Below are positions 8,687-17,277 of a stretch of 64,000 nucleotides of DNA, one piece after another. How positions within the stretch are numbered: the stretch's first letter is position 1; each line of letters opens with the position of its first letter. The stretch comes from MD308 sp051888795 (lineage in GTDB: Bacteria; Bacillota; Clostridia; Lachnospirales; Lachnospiraceae): the NCBI GenBank assembly GCA_051888795.1, contig JBJFCD010000149.1, forward strand, positions 62,001 through 126,000, written 5' to 3'. Below the pieces are notes generated by a model. The model saw nothing but the letters and a program-made list of their open reading frames with translations. It ran no database searches and had not been told where the DNA came from. Position numbers and translations under genes: made by a program.

Positions 8687-9931
8687 ATGAAAAAATTATT
8701 ACATACTCCGGAAGGAGTAAGAGATATATATAACGTAGAATGCGGTAAGAAAAAGACACTTGAAAATCGGATTCTCCAAACATTTCATCTGTATGGATAT
8801 CATGATATTCAGACGCCTACGTTTGAATATTTTGATGTGTTCAGGAAAGAAATAGGAACGGTTCCTTCAAAGGAATTATATAAATTTTTTGATAAAGAAG
8901 GGAATACGCTTGCTCTTCGACCGGATATTACACCGTCGATTGCCCGGGTTGCTGCAACGCTTTTTGCGGACGAGCAGATCCCAATCCGGTTGTGCTATAC
9001 AGGAAATACATTCATCAATCATTCTGCAAATCAGGGACGTCTCAGGGAAATTACCCAGATGGGTGTTGAGCTTATCGGTGATGACAGTGTTGAGGCAGAT
9101 GCAGAGATGCTTGCTCTTGTCATAGAGTCGTTGTCGTCAGTAGGATTGAAAGAATTTCAGCTCAGCGTAGGAAATGTAGACTATTTTAAAAGTCTGATCG
9201 AGGATGCAAACCTTGACGAGGAAGCTGAAGAGAGAATTATTAACTTAATCAATAACCGCAATTATTTTGGAGTGGAGGATTATCTTGACAAAATAAGAGT
9301 AAAAAGAAGTTCCCGGGAGGCATTTGTCGCATTAAGCGAGATGGTAGGAGGTCTTGAAGTTCTTGCAAAAGCAAAGGACATTGCTCCAAATTCTGCAGGA
9401 GTCATGGCAATTAAACGTCTTGAGAAAATTTATAATATTTTGAAAATGTATGGAATGGAGAAATTTATCACATTTGATCTGAGTATGACCGGAGGCACCT
9501 ATGGCTATTATACCGGTATCATTTTCCGCGGATATACGTTTGGAACCGGTGATGCAATTGTAAAAGGAGGCCGTTATGACAAACTTCTTGAAAAATTCGG
9601 AAAAGAGTCCCCATCCATCGGTTTTGTAATCGTTATTGATGAATTGATGAATGCTATGATCCGTCAGAAGCTGCGGATCATGTATACGCGTAAAAATACG
9701 ATTATTTTATATGATGAAGGAAAAACACAGGATGCAATTATCCTTGCGAAAGATTTCAGACATAAAGCGAAAAATGTCGAACTCATCAAAAAGGATAAAG
9801 GTAAGCTTCTGGAAGAATATATTGAATACGGAAAGCAGTATTTTGCCGGGAATCTTATCTATATAAAGAAATCCGGTGAGATTACAATGATAAATCTTGT
9901 GAGTGGAGAACACAAAATAATTAAGAATTAG
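8687..9931 (+). CDS. hisZ: ATP phosphoribosyltransferase regulatory subunit HisZ
   Basis: HisZ is a catalytically inactive relative of histidyl-tRNA synthetase that assembles with short-form HisG to give an active, histidine-inhibited ATP phosphoribosyltransferase, the first step of histidine synthesis. The class II synthetase fold is visible: motif 2-like LALRPDITPSIARVA, and later GGTYGYYTGIIFRGYT and GGRYDKLL. The 414-aa length and direct linkage to a 211-aa HisG without a regulatory domain separate it from HisS. It is the first gene after the consensus promoter, with GGGAGG before the ATG. Confidence 0.92.
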   Translation: MKKLLHTPEGVRDIYNVECGKKKTLENRILQTFHLYGYHDIQTPTFEYFDVFRKEIGTVPSKELYKFFDKEGNTLALRPDITPSIARVAATLFADEQIPIRLCYTGNTFINHSANQGRLREITQMGVELIGDDSVEADAEMLALVIESLSSVGLKEFQLSVGNVDYFKSLIEDANLDEEAEERIINLINNRNYFGVEDYLDKIRVKRSSREAFVALSEMVGGLEVLAKAKDIAPNSAGVMAIKRLEKIYNILKMYGMEKFITFDLSMTGGTYGYYTGIIFRGYTFGTGDAIVKGGRYDKLLEKFGKESPSIGFVIVIDELMNAMIRQKLRIMYTRKNTIILYDEGKTQDAIILAKDFRHKAKNVELIKKDKGKLLEEYIEYGKQYFAGNLIYIKKSGEITMINLVSGEHKIIKN

Positions 9932-9952
9932 GGATAGAATGGAGTTTTATAT

Positions 9953-10588
9953 ATGAGATATCTTACATTTGCCCTGGGAAAGGGGCGTCTGGCAAAACAG
10001 ACACTGGAGTTATTTGAAAAAATAGGAATTACCTGTGAGGAAATGAAGGATAAAGATTCCAGAAAACTGATTTTTACCAATGAAGAATTGAAGCTTAGGT
10101 TTTTCCTTGCTAAAGGACCTGATGTTCCAACATATGTAGAATATGGTGCGGCTGACATTGGAGTGGTAGGGAAAGATACGATCCTTGAAGAGGGACGAAA
10201 GGTTCACGAAGTTTTAGACCTCGGATACGGAAAATGCCGTATGTGTGTATGCGGATATAAAGATGCCAGGCCACTTCTTCAGAACCATGAGCTGATTCGT
10301 GTCGCAACAAAATACCCTAATATAGCAAAGGATTATTTTTACAATACGAAGCATCAGACTGTGGAAATCATCAAATTAAATGGATCTATTGAGCTTGCGC
10401 CGATCGTAGGGTTGTCAGAAGTGATCGTAGATATTGTTGAGACAGGCTCTACACTAAAAGAAAATGGTCTTGAAGTACTGGAAGAGGTATGCCCGCTTTC
10501 TGCAAGGATGATTGTAAATCCGGTGAGTATGCGAATGGAAAGTGAGCGGATCAGAACACTTTTGATGCAACTTCGGACACAGATCTAG
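9953..10588 (+). CDS. hisG: ATP phosphoribosyltransferase, short form HisG
   Basis: Condenses ATP and PRPP to phosphoribosyl-ATP. At 211 residues it is the short form, lacking the C-terminal ACT-like regulatory domain, and so needs HisZ, encoded just upstream. The N-terminal FALGKGRL and the PRPP-binding ETGSTLKENGLEV motif are present. Second gene of the his operon, 21 bases after hisZ. Confidence 0.93.
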   Translation: MRYLTFALGKGRLAKQTLELFEKIGITCEEMKDKDSRKLIFTNEELKLRFFLAKGPDVPTYVEYGAADIGVVGKDTILEEGRKVHEVLDLGYGKCRMCVCGYKDARPLLQNHELIRVATKYPNIAKDYFYNTKHQTVEIIKLNGSIELAPIVGLSEVIVDIVETGSTLKENGLEVLEEVCPLSARMIVNPVSMRMESERIRTLLMQLRTQI

Positions 10589-10612
10589 AGAAACAACAAG
10601 GAGAGAATTCAT

Positions 10613-11917
10613 ATGAGAATACAGCATTTGGATAGAGATACAAAGAAGAATCTGTTAAATGACCTGCTAAAGAGAAGTCCTAATAATTATGGACAATATG
10701 AGCAGGGTGTAAATGAAATATTAAATGAAGTGAAGCTTAGAAAAGATGAAGCTGTTTTTGAATACACAGAAAAATTTGATCATGCACAGATTAATGAAAC
10801 AAATATCCGTGTTACAGATGAGGAAATTGAAGAAGCATATAAGCTTGTAGATCCAGCGCTTGTCGAAGTGATCAGGAAAGCTCTGCATAATATACGTACT
10901 TATCATGAAAAACAGAAACAGTACAGTTGGTTTGACAGTAAGCCTGATGGAACGATGCTTGGCCAGAAGGTTACGGCACTTCAGAGAGTGGGAGTGTATG
11001 TTCCGGGAGGAAAGGCTGCCTATCCATCTTCTGTTCTTATGAATATTGTTCCGGCAAAGGTTGCCGGTGTTGAAGAAATCATTATGGTAACTCCGCCGGG
11101 AAGGGATGGAAAGGTAACTCCGACAACCCTTGTGGCAGCACATGAAGCCGGCGCAGATACTGTTTATAAAGTGGGAGGGGCTCAGGCAATCGGCGCACTT
11201 GCTTACGGCACGGAGAGTATTCCGAAAGTTGATAAAATTGTAGGACCTGGCAATATCTATGTTGCACTTGCAAAAAGAGCGGTTTACGGACATGTCAGCA
11301 TCGATGCGATTGCAGGACCGAGTGAGATTCTTGTGATTGCAGATGAGACAGCAAATCCACGTTATGTTGCAGCTGATCTTTTATCTCAGGCAGAGCATGA
11401 TGAGCTGGCATCCGCAATTCTGGTTACCACATGTGGAAAACTTGCCGAAGAAGTATCTGCAGAAGTGGATAAGTTTGTTGAAGAGCTTTCGAGAGGTGAG
11501 ATTATCAGGAAATCTCTGGATAATTACGGCTATATTCTGGTTGCCGATACTATGGAGGATGCGATTGCTACTGCAAATGAAATTGCATCAGAACATCTGG
11601 AAATTCAGACAAAGAATCCTTATGATGTTATGACCAAGATTAGAAATGCCGGAGCAATCTTTATCGGAGAGTATTCCAGTGAACCACTCGGAGATTATTT
11701 TGCGGGACCAAACCATGTACTCCCGACAAATGGAACAGCTAAATTTTTCTCACCTCTTTCTGTTGATGATTTCATTAAGAAATCGAGTATTATTGCATTT
11801 TCCAGAGATGCGCTGAAAGAGATTCATCAGGATATTGAACATTTTGCCGAAGCAGAGCACCTGACAGCACATGCTAATTCGATTAAAGTGAGGTTTGAAA
11901 AAGAACAGGAGGAGTAG
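10613..11917 (+). CDS. hisD: Histidinol dehydrogenase
   Basis: Zinc- and NAD-dependent enzyme that oxidises histidinol to histidine in two steps, the last of the pathway. Family hallmarks include RVGVYVPGGKAAYPSSVLMN, GPGNIYVALAKR, the zinc and active-site region IAGPSEI...LLSQAEHD, and EPLGDYFAGPNHVLPT. The length of 434 aa is normal. AAGGAGAG precedes the ATG. Third gene of the his operon. Confidence 0.95.
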   Translation: MRIQHLDRDTKKNLLNDLLKRSPNNYGQYEQGVNEILNEVKLRKDEAVFEYTEKFDHAQINETNIRVTDEEIEEAYKLVDPALVEVIRKALHNIRTYHEKQKQYSWFDSKPDGTMLGQKVTALQRVGVYVPGGKAAYPSSVLMNIVPAKVAGVEEIIMVTPPGRDGKVTPTTLVAAHEAGADTVYKVGGAQAIGALAYGTESIPKVDKIVGPGNIYVALAKRAVYGHVSIDAIAGPSEILVIADETANPRYVAADLLSQAEHDELASAILVTTCGKLAEEVSAEVDKFVEELSRGEIIRKSLDNYGYILVADTMEDAIATANEIASEHLEIQTKNPYDVMTKIRNAGAIFIGEYSSEPLGDYFAGPNHVLPTNGTAKFFSPLSVDDFIKKSSIIAFSRDALKEIHQDIEHFAEAEHLTAHANSIKVRFEKEQEE

Positions 11918-11921
11918 TGGA

Positions 11922-12509
11922 ATGAGCAGAATCGCAACATGTACAAGGACTACAAAAGAAACAGACATTTCTGTCACGATCAATCTTGATGGAACCGGAA
12001 AAAATGAGATTCATACAGGAATAGGTTTTTTTGATCATATGCTGGATGGTTTTGCAAGACATGGTCTTTTTGACTTGACGGTAGATGTTAAGGGAGATCT
12101 ATCTGTTGACTGTCATCATACTATTGAAGATACAGGAATTGTGCTGGGACAGGCAATTTTAAAAGCAGTCGGTGACAAAGCGGGCATTAAACGATACGGC
12201 TTTATGATTCTTCCCATGGATGAGACTCTTGCGCTTTCAGCAGTTGATCTGTCCGGAAGACCATATTTAAAATATGATGCAGATTTTACGGTTCAGAGAC
12301 TTGGAGAAATGGATACAGAAATGGTTCGGGAATTTTTCTATGCTGTATCTTACAGTGCTATGATGAATGTTCATCTGAAAATCATGGATGGAGAAAATAA
12401 TCATCATATGGCAGAAGCTTTATTTAAGGCTTTTGGAAAAGCTCTTGATATGGCGACAATGAGTGAACCTAGAATGAAAGAAGCCTGGACAACAAAGGGA
12501 AGTCTGTAA
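11922..12509 (+). CDS. hisB: Imidazoleglycerol-phosphate dehydratase
   Basis: Mn-dependent dehydratase of histidine synthesis. Metal-binding histidines appear in GFFDHMLDGFARHG, DCHHTIEDTGI and NNHHMAEALFKAFG. I start it at ATG 11922, after AGGAGGAG. The frame is open further upstream (TTG 11895) inside hisD, but that would add nine residues not typical of the family. The resulting 195-aa protein is the normal monofunctional size, without the HisB phosphatase domain of enterics. Only four bases separate it from the end of hisD. Confidence 0.94.
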   Translation: MSRIATCTRTTKETDISVTINLDGTGKNEIHTGIGFFDHMLDGFARHGLFDLTVDVKGDLSVDCHHTIEDTGIVLGQAILKAVGDKAGIKRYGFMILPMDETLALSAVDLSGRPYLKYDADFTVQRLGEMDTEMVREFFYAVSYSAMMNVHLKIMDGENNHHMAEALFKAFGKALDMATMSEPRMKEAWTTKGSL

Positions 12510-12523
12510 AAGGAGGCAATTAA

Positions 12524-13807
12524 ATGAGTTACAAACGATTAATTCCCTGTATATTTATAGATGGCGGAAAAGCTGTCCGGTGGTTTTATGACAGGGAAGT
12601 GATATCTGAAGATGTGGTCGCGCTTGCAAAAGCGTATAGTGATCTTGGGGCAGATGAGTTGATTGTTTTTGATCTGTCTGATTCAGATGATGCCCATGAA
12701 GAGGCTATTGATCTGATGAAAAGAATTAACAGAGTCATTCAGATCCCCATGGTTGCCGGAGGAAATATCAAACGTCAGGAAGATGTGAAAAAGATCCTTT
12801 ATTCCGGGGCAAAACGTGCGATGATTAATTTTTCGAAGCCAGACAGTGTGAAAATGATGGAAGAGGCGGCAAAGCGTTTTGGTAAAGAAAAGGTTGCTGT
12901 ATCATTGAATGATTTCGATGCATTGTTCAAACACCAGCATTTGATCCAGGAGTACTGCAGCGAGATCATCTTTATGCACAGACTTGATCTTAATTCTGTT
13001 ATGAATGTGACGGATGTTCCATGTGTTATCGTAACAGACACAATGGAGGAACCAGAATTATTTAAGATTTTAAAATGTCCGGGAGTAAAGGGATTGTCCG
13101 GAAAATATATCAGTCAGCCAAAGATGGATTTTAACGCATTCAAAAAGAAATGTACTGAAGAAAACATCAAAATGACTTCATTTGAAAGTAAAATGGATTT
13201 TTCGGAGTTTAAACTGAATTCAGACGGACTGATACCGGTGATTGTCCAGCATTACAGAACACAGGAAGTCTTAATGCTTGCTTATATGAATGAAGAAGCA
13301 TTTGACAATACAATAAAGACGGGAAAGATGACTTATTTCAGCAGAAGCCGTCAATCCTTATGGGTGAAGGGAGAGACAAGCGGACATTTTCAGTATGTGA
13401 AATCACTTACAATTGACTGTGATAATGATACGCTGCTGGCAAAGGTAGATCAGGTGGGAGCTGCCTGCCATACCGGAAATCCTACCTGTTTCTTTCAGCC
13501 TCTTGTAGGAACAGACTATGATGAGAGTAATCCTCTTCAGGTGTTTGAAAATGTTTATAATACGATTCTCGATCGTAAAGAGCATCCAAAAGAAGGGTCT
13601 TACACTAATTATCTTTTTGAAAAAGGAATTGATAAAATTCTGAAAAAAGTAGGAGAAGAGGCAACAGAGCTTGTGATCGCAGCCAAAAATCCTAACCCGG
13701 AAGAGGTTAAGTATGAAATGTCGGACTTCCTCTATCATGCCATGGTATTGATGGTTGAGAAGGGAATCAATTGGGAAGATATTGTGAGAGAGCTTGCTAA
13801 CCGTTAA
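12524..13807 (+). CDS. hisIE: HisF-like barrel (degenerate) fused to HisI-HisE
   Basis: Three-part protein. Residues 1-215 resemble HisF/HisA (RLIPCIFIDGG..., GADELIVFDLS, VAGGNIKRQEDV). Residues about 225-330 are HisI, phosphoribosyl-AMP cyclohydrolase, with DCDNDTLLAKV and CHTGNPTC as metal ligands. Residues about 335-427 are HisE, phosphoribosyl-ATP pyrophosphohydrolase, with EEATELVIAAKN and EMSDFLYHAM. HisI and HisE look fully active. The barrel probably is not: HisF's catalytic D11 (CLDV) is F11 here (CIFI), and the region of D130 reads LND rather than AID. I infer a structural or assembly role for the barrel. Last enzyme gene of the operon. No hisA, hisF, hisH or hisC is in this window. 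Confidence 0.9.
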   Translation: MSYKRLIPCIFIDGGKAVRWFYDREVISEDVVALAKAYSDLGADELIVFDLSDSDDAHEEAIDLMKRINRVIQIPMVAGGNIKRQEDVKKILYSGAKRAMINFSKPDSVKMMEEAAKRFGKEKVAVSLNDFDALFKHQHLIQEYCSEIIFMHRLDLNSVMNVTDVPCVIVTDTMEEPELFKILKCPGVKGLSGKYISQPKMDFNAFKKKCTEENIKMTSFESKMDFSEFKLNSDGLIPVIVQHYRTQEVLMLAYMNEEAFDNTIKTGKMTYFSRSRQSLWVKGETSGHFQYVKSLTIDCDNDTLLAKVDQVGAACHTGNPTCFFQPLVGTDYDESNPLQVFENVYNTILDRKEHPKEGSYTNYLFEKGIDKILKKVGEEATELVIAAKNPNPEEVKYEMSDFLYHAMVLMVEKGINWEDIVRELANR

Positions 13808-13897
13808 AAACATAAATTGAAAGATTTAAAAGACAAACAGGAGAAAGAATAATTTTCTGTACAGACTCATATTTTATCATGTAAGGATGTGAGAAAT

Positions 13898-14200
13898 ATG
13901 AATGATTCAGAAAAGAGACGAAAACAGCTGCTGGAAGAGACCAGAGCCCGCTACAGTGATTACCGTGAACCTCCGGCAGTCCATCCCAGATACCGTAATT
14001 CTTATAACCGGCTGTACCGTGAGGATGCTGAGGAGGAATACAGTACATTTGGAATCAGAGCGTTTTTATGTCTTCTTTTATTTGTAGCATTTGTCACAAT
14101 GGATATAAAAAAACAGGAGATTCTGCATGTAGATACGCAGAGGATTGTTCAGGAGATCACCACAGATCTCGATGTGGCCGAAGTCTGGAAAAATCTGTGA
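13898..14200 (+). CDS. Small single-pass membrane protein, unknown
   Basis: A 100-residue protein: a highly charged, Arg/Tyr-rich N-terminal half (EKRRKQLLEETRARYSDYR), one hydrophobic helix (about residues 49-64, FLCLLLFVAFVTM), then a soluble C-terminal tail. With the basic part inside, the tail would be extracytoplasmic. AAGGATGTGAG precedes the ATG at 13898; a GTG at 13889 is possible but worse placed. It follows the his operon by 90 bases. Family not recognised. Confidence 0.6.
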   Translation: MNDSEKRRKQLLEETRARYSDYREPPAVHPRYRNSYNRLYREDAEEEYSTFGIRAFLCLLLFVAFVTMDIKKQEILHVDTQRIVQEITTDLDVAEVWKNL

Positions 14201-14215
14201 TGATGAAATCTTTCA

Positions 14216-14245
14216 TTGACTCAGACTGTTGAGATAAGGTATAAT
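14216..14245 (+). promoter_or_regulatory. Sigma-A promoter upstream of the RfbD-like gene
   Basis: TTGACT (14216-14221) and TATAAT (14240-14245) with an 18-base spacer. It should start a transcript near 14252 that runs straight into the perfect hairpin at 14267-14298 before reaching the gene at 14324. Confidence 0.7.
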
Positions 14246-14266
14246 ATTCAATAATTAATAATTCAT

Positions 14267-14303
14267 AAAAGCGTTGATCATTTTAAATCAACGCTTTTAT
14301 TTT
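14267..14303 (+). terminator. Perfect hairpin with A and T tracts, between promoter and gene
   Basis: AAAAGCGTTGAT (14267-14278) pairs perfectly with ATCAACGCTTTT (14287-14298) around an eight-base loop, followed by ATTTT. It looks like a bidirectional intrinsic terminator. It lies after the promoter at 14216-14245 and before the start at 14324. It is therefore either an attenuator for the downstream gene or the terminator of read-through from the his operon. Confidence 0.7.
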
Positions 14304-14323
14304 GCGTAAAAGGAGGTAAGAAA

Positions 14324-15181
14324 ATGTTAAAGGTATGGATTGTAGGGGCGAATGGACAGATTGGAACGGCAATCAATGAAGAATTGGATCCGCTTAATAT
14401 GCAGGTTTTTGATACGGACAAAGAAGAACTGGATATTACTCAGACGGAAGAAGTATTAAATTTCGGAGAGATAAATCGTCCTGATGTTATTATTAATTGT
14501 GCAGCTATTACAGATACGGAACTGTGTGAGAAAGAACCGGAACTTGCATATCGTGTCAATGCGTTAGGAGCAAGAAATCTGAGCATTGTAGCACGAAAGA
14601 TTGGAGCAAAAGTTGTTCAGCTCTCCACAGATGACGTCTTTGATGGAGAAAAAGAAGTTCCATACAGCGAATTTGATGATACCAATCCAAGAACAGTTTA
14701 CGGGTGTTCGAAACGTGCCGGAGAAAATTATGTGAAAGAATTTACCCATAAGCATTTTATTATCAGAAGTAATTGGGTATACGGAAAAGGGGAGAATTTT
14801 GTAAATCGGATTCTGCGTGAAGCAGATGAAGAAGGACCTGTGACGGTGGCCTCAGACCAGTATGGTTCCCCCACAAGCGCAAAAGATCTTGCAAGGATCA
14901 TACTTTATCTTATTCATACGAATGAGTACGGAACATATCATGCGACTTGCCAGGGAACATGCAGTAGATATGAATTCGCAGAGGAGATTATAAGATTGGC
15001 CGGAAAGAAAGCAGAACTTCAGGCAGTACCTTCCCAAGAATCAAAATCTGCAGCAAGACCAGATTACACTGTGCTTGATAATTTTATTCTTCGAATTATT
15101 GATGTATATGAGATGCCGGAATGGAAAACGTCTCTAAAAGAATATATCAATGAATATATGAAAGAAAGAGAGGACGTTTAA
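14324..15181 (+). CDS. RfbD-like dTDP-4-dehydrorhamnose reductase / NAD-dependent sugar reductase
   Basis: Extended SDR. The nucleotide motif GANGQIG opens the protein, NCAAITDTELCEKEPELA and STDDVFDG are typical of RfbD, and the catalytic Tyr-Lys pair lies in VYGCSKRAGE. In RfbD this reduces dTDP-4-keto-rhamnose to dTDP-rhamnose. It lies 15 kb from rfbB and rfbA (29054-30977), so the link to that pathway is plausible rather than shown; a paralogous reductase role cannot be excluded. AAAAGGAGG precedes the ATG. Its TAA overlaps the ATG of the symporter gene (TAATG). Confidence 0.8.
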   Translation: MLKVWIVGANGQIGTAINEELDPLNMQVFDTDKEELDITQTEEVLNFGEINRPDVIINCAAITDTELCEKEPELAYRVNALGARNLSIVARKIGAKVVQLSTDDVFDGEKEVPYSEFDDTNPRTVYGCSKRAGENYVKEFTHKHFIIRSNWVYGKGENFVNRILREADEEGPVTVASDQYGSPTSAKDLARIILYLIHTNEYGTYHATCQGTCSRYEFAEEIIRLAGKKAELQAVPSQESKSAARPDYTVLDNFILRIIDVYEMPEWKTSLKEYINEYMKEREDV

Positions 15182-16470
15182 TGGGAAAAAAAGAAAACAA
15201 CAAGAAAAAAATTGGATTAACCTCTAAGATTTTGATTGCATTAATTTTAGGTGCAATCTTTGGAATTATACTTTGTTACCTGGTTCCGTCAGGACATTTG
15301 AAAGATGATATTCTTGTCGAAGGAGTTCTTATGGTTATTGGACAAGGATTTATCCGTCTGATGAAAATGCTTGTTGTACCACTTGTGTTTTGCTCACTTG
15401 TCTGTGGTAGTATGGCAATCGGAGATACGAAAAAACTTGGTACAGTTGGTGTTCGCACGTTGATTTTTTATCTGTTCACAACGGCCCTTGCAATTACTGT
15501 AGCTCTTGGAATCGGAAATATTATTAACCCAGGTGTAGGACTCAATATGAGTGCGATTCAGGAAAATGCAGCAGAAGTCCAGACTATGGAGGCTACTTCA
15601 CTGACAGATACATTACTTAATATTATTCCGGATAATCCGATCAATTCTCTTGCAAGCGGAAGTATGCTCCAGATTATTGTATTTGCCTTAATTGTGGGTA
15701 TCATTCTTGCAAAACTTGGAGAGCGCGCGGAAACAGTAGGCAATTTCTTCAGTCAGTTTAATGATATTATGATGGAAATGACGATGATGGTCATGAGCCT
15801 TGCACCGATAGGGGTATTCTGCCTCATTGCAAGAACATTTGCAAATATTGGATTTAGCGCATTTGTGCCGCTTGCAAAATATATGATCGGAGTACTGATT
15901 GCACTGGGAATTCAGTGTTTCGTTGTATATCTGGGACTGTTGAAAGGATTCACCGGATTAAATCCATTTAAGTTTATCAAAAAGTTCTTCCCGGTTATGA
16001 CTTTTGCTTTTTCCACTGCTACATCCAATGCTACCATTCCAATGTCTATTGAAACATTGGACAAGAAGATGGGTGTATCAAAGAAGATTTCGTCTTTTAC
16101 AATACCTCTTGGTGCAACGATCAATATGGATGGAACAGCTATCATGCAGGGAGTTGCAGTTGTGTTTGCGGCACAGGCATTTGGAATCCATCTTGATGTG
16201 ATGGACTACATTACGGTTATCGGAACAGCGACTCTTGCATCCATCGGAACAGCTGGTGTACCAAGTGTCGGGCTTGTAACTCTTACAATGGTATTTAATT
16301 CCGTTGGGCTTCCTGTAGAAGCAATCGGTCTGATTATGGGTATTGACAGAATTCTCGATATGACCAGAACCGCTGTTAACATTACTGGTGATGCGGTATG
16401 TACAACAATTGTTGCTCATCAGAACAAGGCACTCGACAGAGATATATTCAATGCTGATGATAAGAAATAG
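15181..16470 (+). CDS. Dicarboxylate/amino acid:cation symporter (DAACS family)
   Basis: Secondary transporter for glutamate, aspartate or C4-dicarboxylates driven by Na+ or H+. About eight membrane helices and the re-entrant loops of the GltPh fold are recognisable. The first loop is FSTATSNATIPMSIE (serine-rich motif), followed by NMDGTAIMQGVA (the NMDGT motif of TM7) and DRILDMTRTAVNITGD (TM8 substrate-binding Asp/Arg region). The N-terminus is very basic (KKENNKKK). It overlaps the RfbD-like gene by one base and shares its promoter-hairpin leader. Substrate not resolved. Confidence 0.9.
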   Translation: MGKKENNKKKIGLTSKILIALILGAIFGIILCYLVPSGHLKDDILVEGVLMVIGQGFIRLMKMLVVPLVFCSLVCGSMAIGDTKKLGTVGVRTLIFYLFTTALAITVALGIGNIINPGVGLNMSAIQENAAEVQTMEATSLTDTLLNIIPDNPINSLASGSMLQIIVFALIVGIILAKLGERAETVGNFFSQFNDIMMEMTMMVMSLAPIGVFCLIARTFANIGFSAFVPLAKYMIGVLIALGIQCFVVYLGLLKGFTGLNPFKFIKKFFPVMTFAFSTATSNATIPMSIETLDKKMGVSKKISSFTIPLGATINMDGTAIMQGVAVVFAAQAFGIHLDVMDYITVIGTATLASIGTAGVPSVGLVTLTMVFNSVGLPVEAIGLIMGIDRILDMTRTAVNITGDAVCTTIVAHQNKALDRDIFNADDKK

Positions 16471-16494
16471 ATCTTTTCATTTTAGTGTTTTGTT

Positions 16495-17043
16495 TTAGAG
16501 AAGTCCACCATCGTCACTCAGTTCCACTGATTGAATTAAGTCCGGTGTGTCTTTGTCAAAAATGATTCTCCATTCAAGCTCATATTTTGTGGTCTGAGAA
16601 TTGTCATCCGTTACATCAATCGCGGTCTGAATGTGATAGATATTGTCGTCGTGACTTAAGATCTGCATTTTGGTGACTTTAATGGTAAGATTATTTGCAT
16701 ATGCGTATCCAAGTATTGCGGTCCGTTCCCATTGTTGATAGAAGGAATCAAACATTTTTTCGGAAAAACAGTCGCCGACGGTATCTTTCCAGGTTTCTGT
16801 ATCTGCATCAATCGCTTCTTGCATGCCTTCGTAATCAATATCTTCGTCTTCAGTATCTAAACCAATGGTCACCGGGGATGGATTATACAGATCCTCATTT
16901 GGATATTCCAGAATCGAACGCAGGACAAGGGTGGCAGACTCAGGGACAGATTCTTCAGATTTACCACAGCTATAGAAGGTAAGGCAGAGTGTTAATAAAA
17001 GTATCATACTGATTTTTCGTGCTTTTATGTTCTTGGTTTTCAT
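16495..17043 (-). CDS. Putative lipoprotein of unknown function
   Basis: 182 residues beginning with a basic N-region (MKTKNIKARK), a hydrophobic stretch and a lipobox-like FYSC, so C26 is the probable lipidated residue. The mature part is acidic, with no family that I recognise. It includes a helical segment (EAIDADTETWKDTVGDCFSE) and a beta-rich C-terminal half, as in small extracytoplasmic domains. AGAAAGGAGAATTTTGT precedes the ATG. It converges with the symporter gene and diverges from the TIGR03960 gene. Confidence 0.7.
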   Translation of the reverse strand: MKTKNIKARKISMILLLTLCLTFYSCGKSEESVPESATLVLRSILEYPNEDLYNPSPVTIGLDTEDEDIDYEGMQEAIDADTETWKDTVGDCFSEKMFDSFYQQWERTAILGYAYANNLTIKVTKMQILSHDDNIYHIQTAIDVTDDNSQTTKYELEWRIIFDKDTPDLIQSVELSDDGGLL

Positions 17044-17162
17044 ACAAAATTCTCCTTTCTGCTATATGAGCTGGTTGGTAAAATAAGTTACATTTTTTGT
17101 GTTGTGTATATGTATTATTATACATTATTTGTGATAAAAGCTCAATAAAGCTGGCGGATTAT

Positions 17163-17205
17163 CAGACCCGAATCCCGCGCCAAGACTCACGAGCGAGTCT
17201 TGAAA
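17163..17205 (-). repeat. Palindromic intergenic repeat, copy 1 (short form)
   Basis: On the minus strand this 43-base segment matches 36714-36756 with one mismatch. It contains the hairpin arms CAAGACTCGC / GTGAGTCTTG (one G-U pair) followed by GGCGCGGGATTCGGGTCTG. It is much more G+C-rich than its surroundings and lies just upstream of the promoter at 17213. Beyond this core the two copies diverge, so copy 1 is the shorter form. Confidence 0.75.
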
Positions 17206-17212
17206 TCGAATT

Positions 17213-17241
17213 TTGACATATACTGACTCATGTAGTACAAT
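17213..17241 (+). promoter_or_regulatory. Sigma-A promoter of the TIGR03960-DUF2344 operon
   Basis: TTGACA (17213-17218), 17-base spacer, TACAAT (17236-17241), 36 bases before the GTG start at 17278. It matches the consensus except for one base of the -10 box. The palindromic repeat ends eight bases upstream. Confidence 0.8.
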
Positions 17242-17277
17242 TTATACGGATTATCATTTACTGAGAGGTATTTAACA

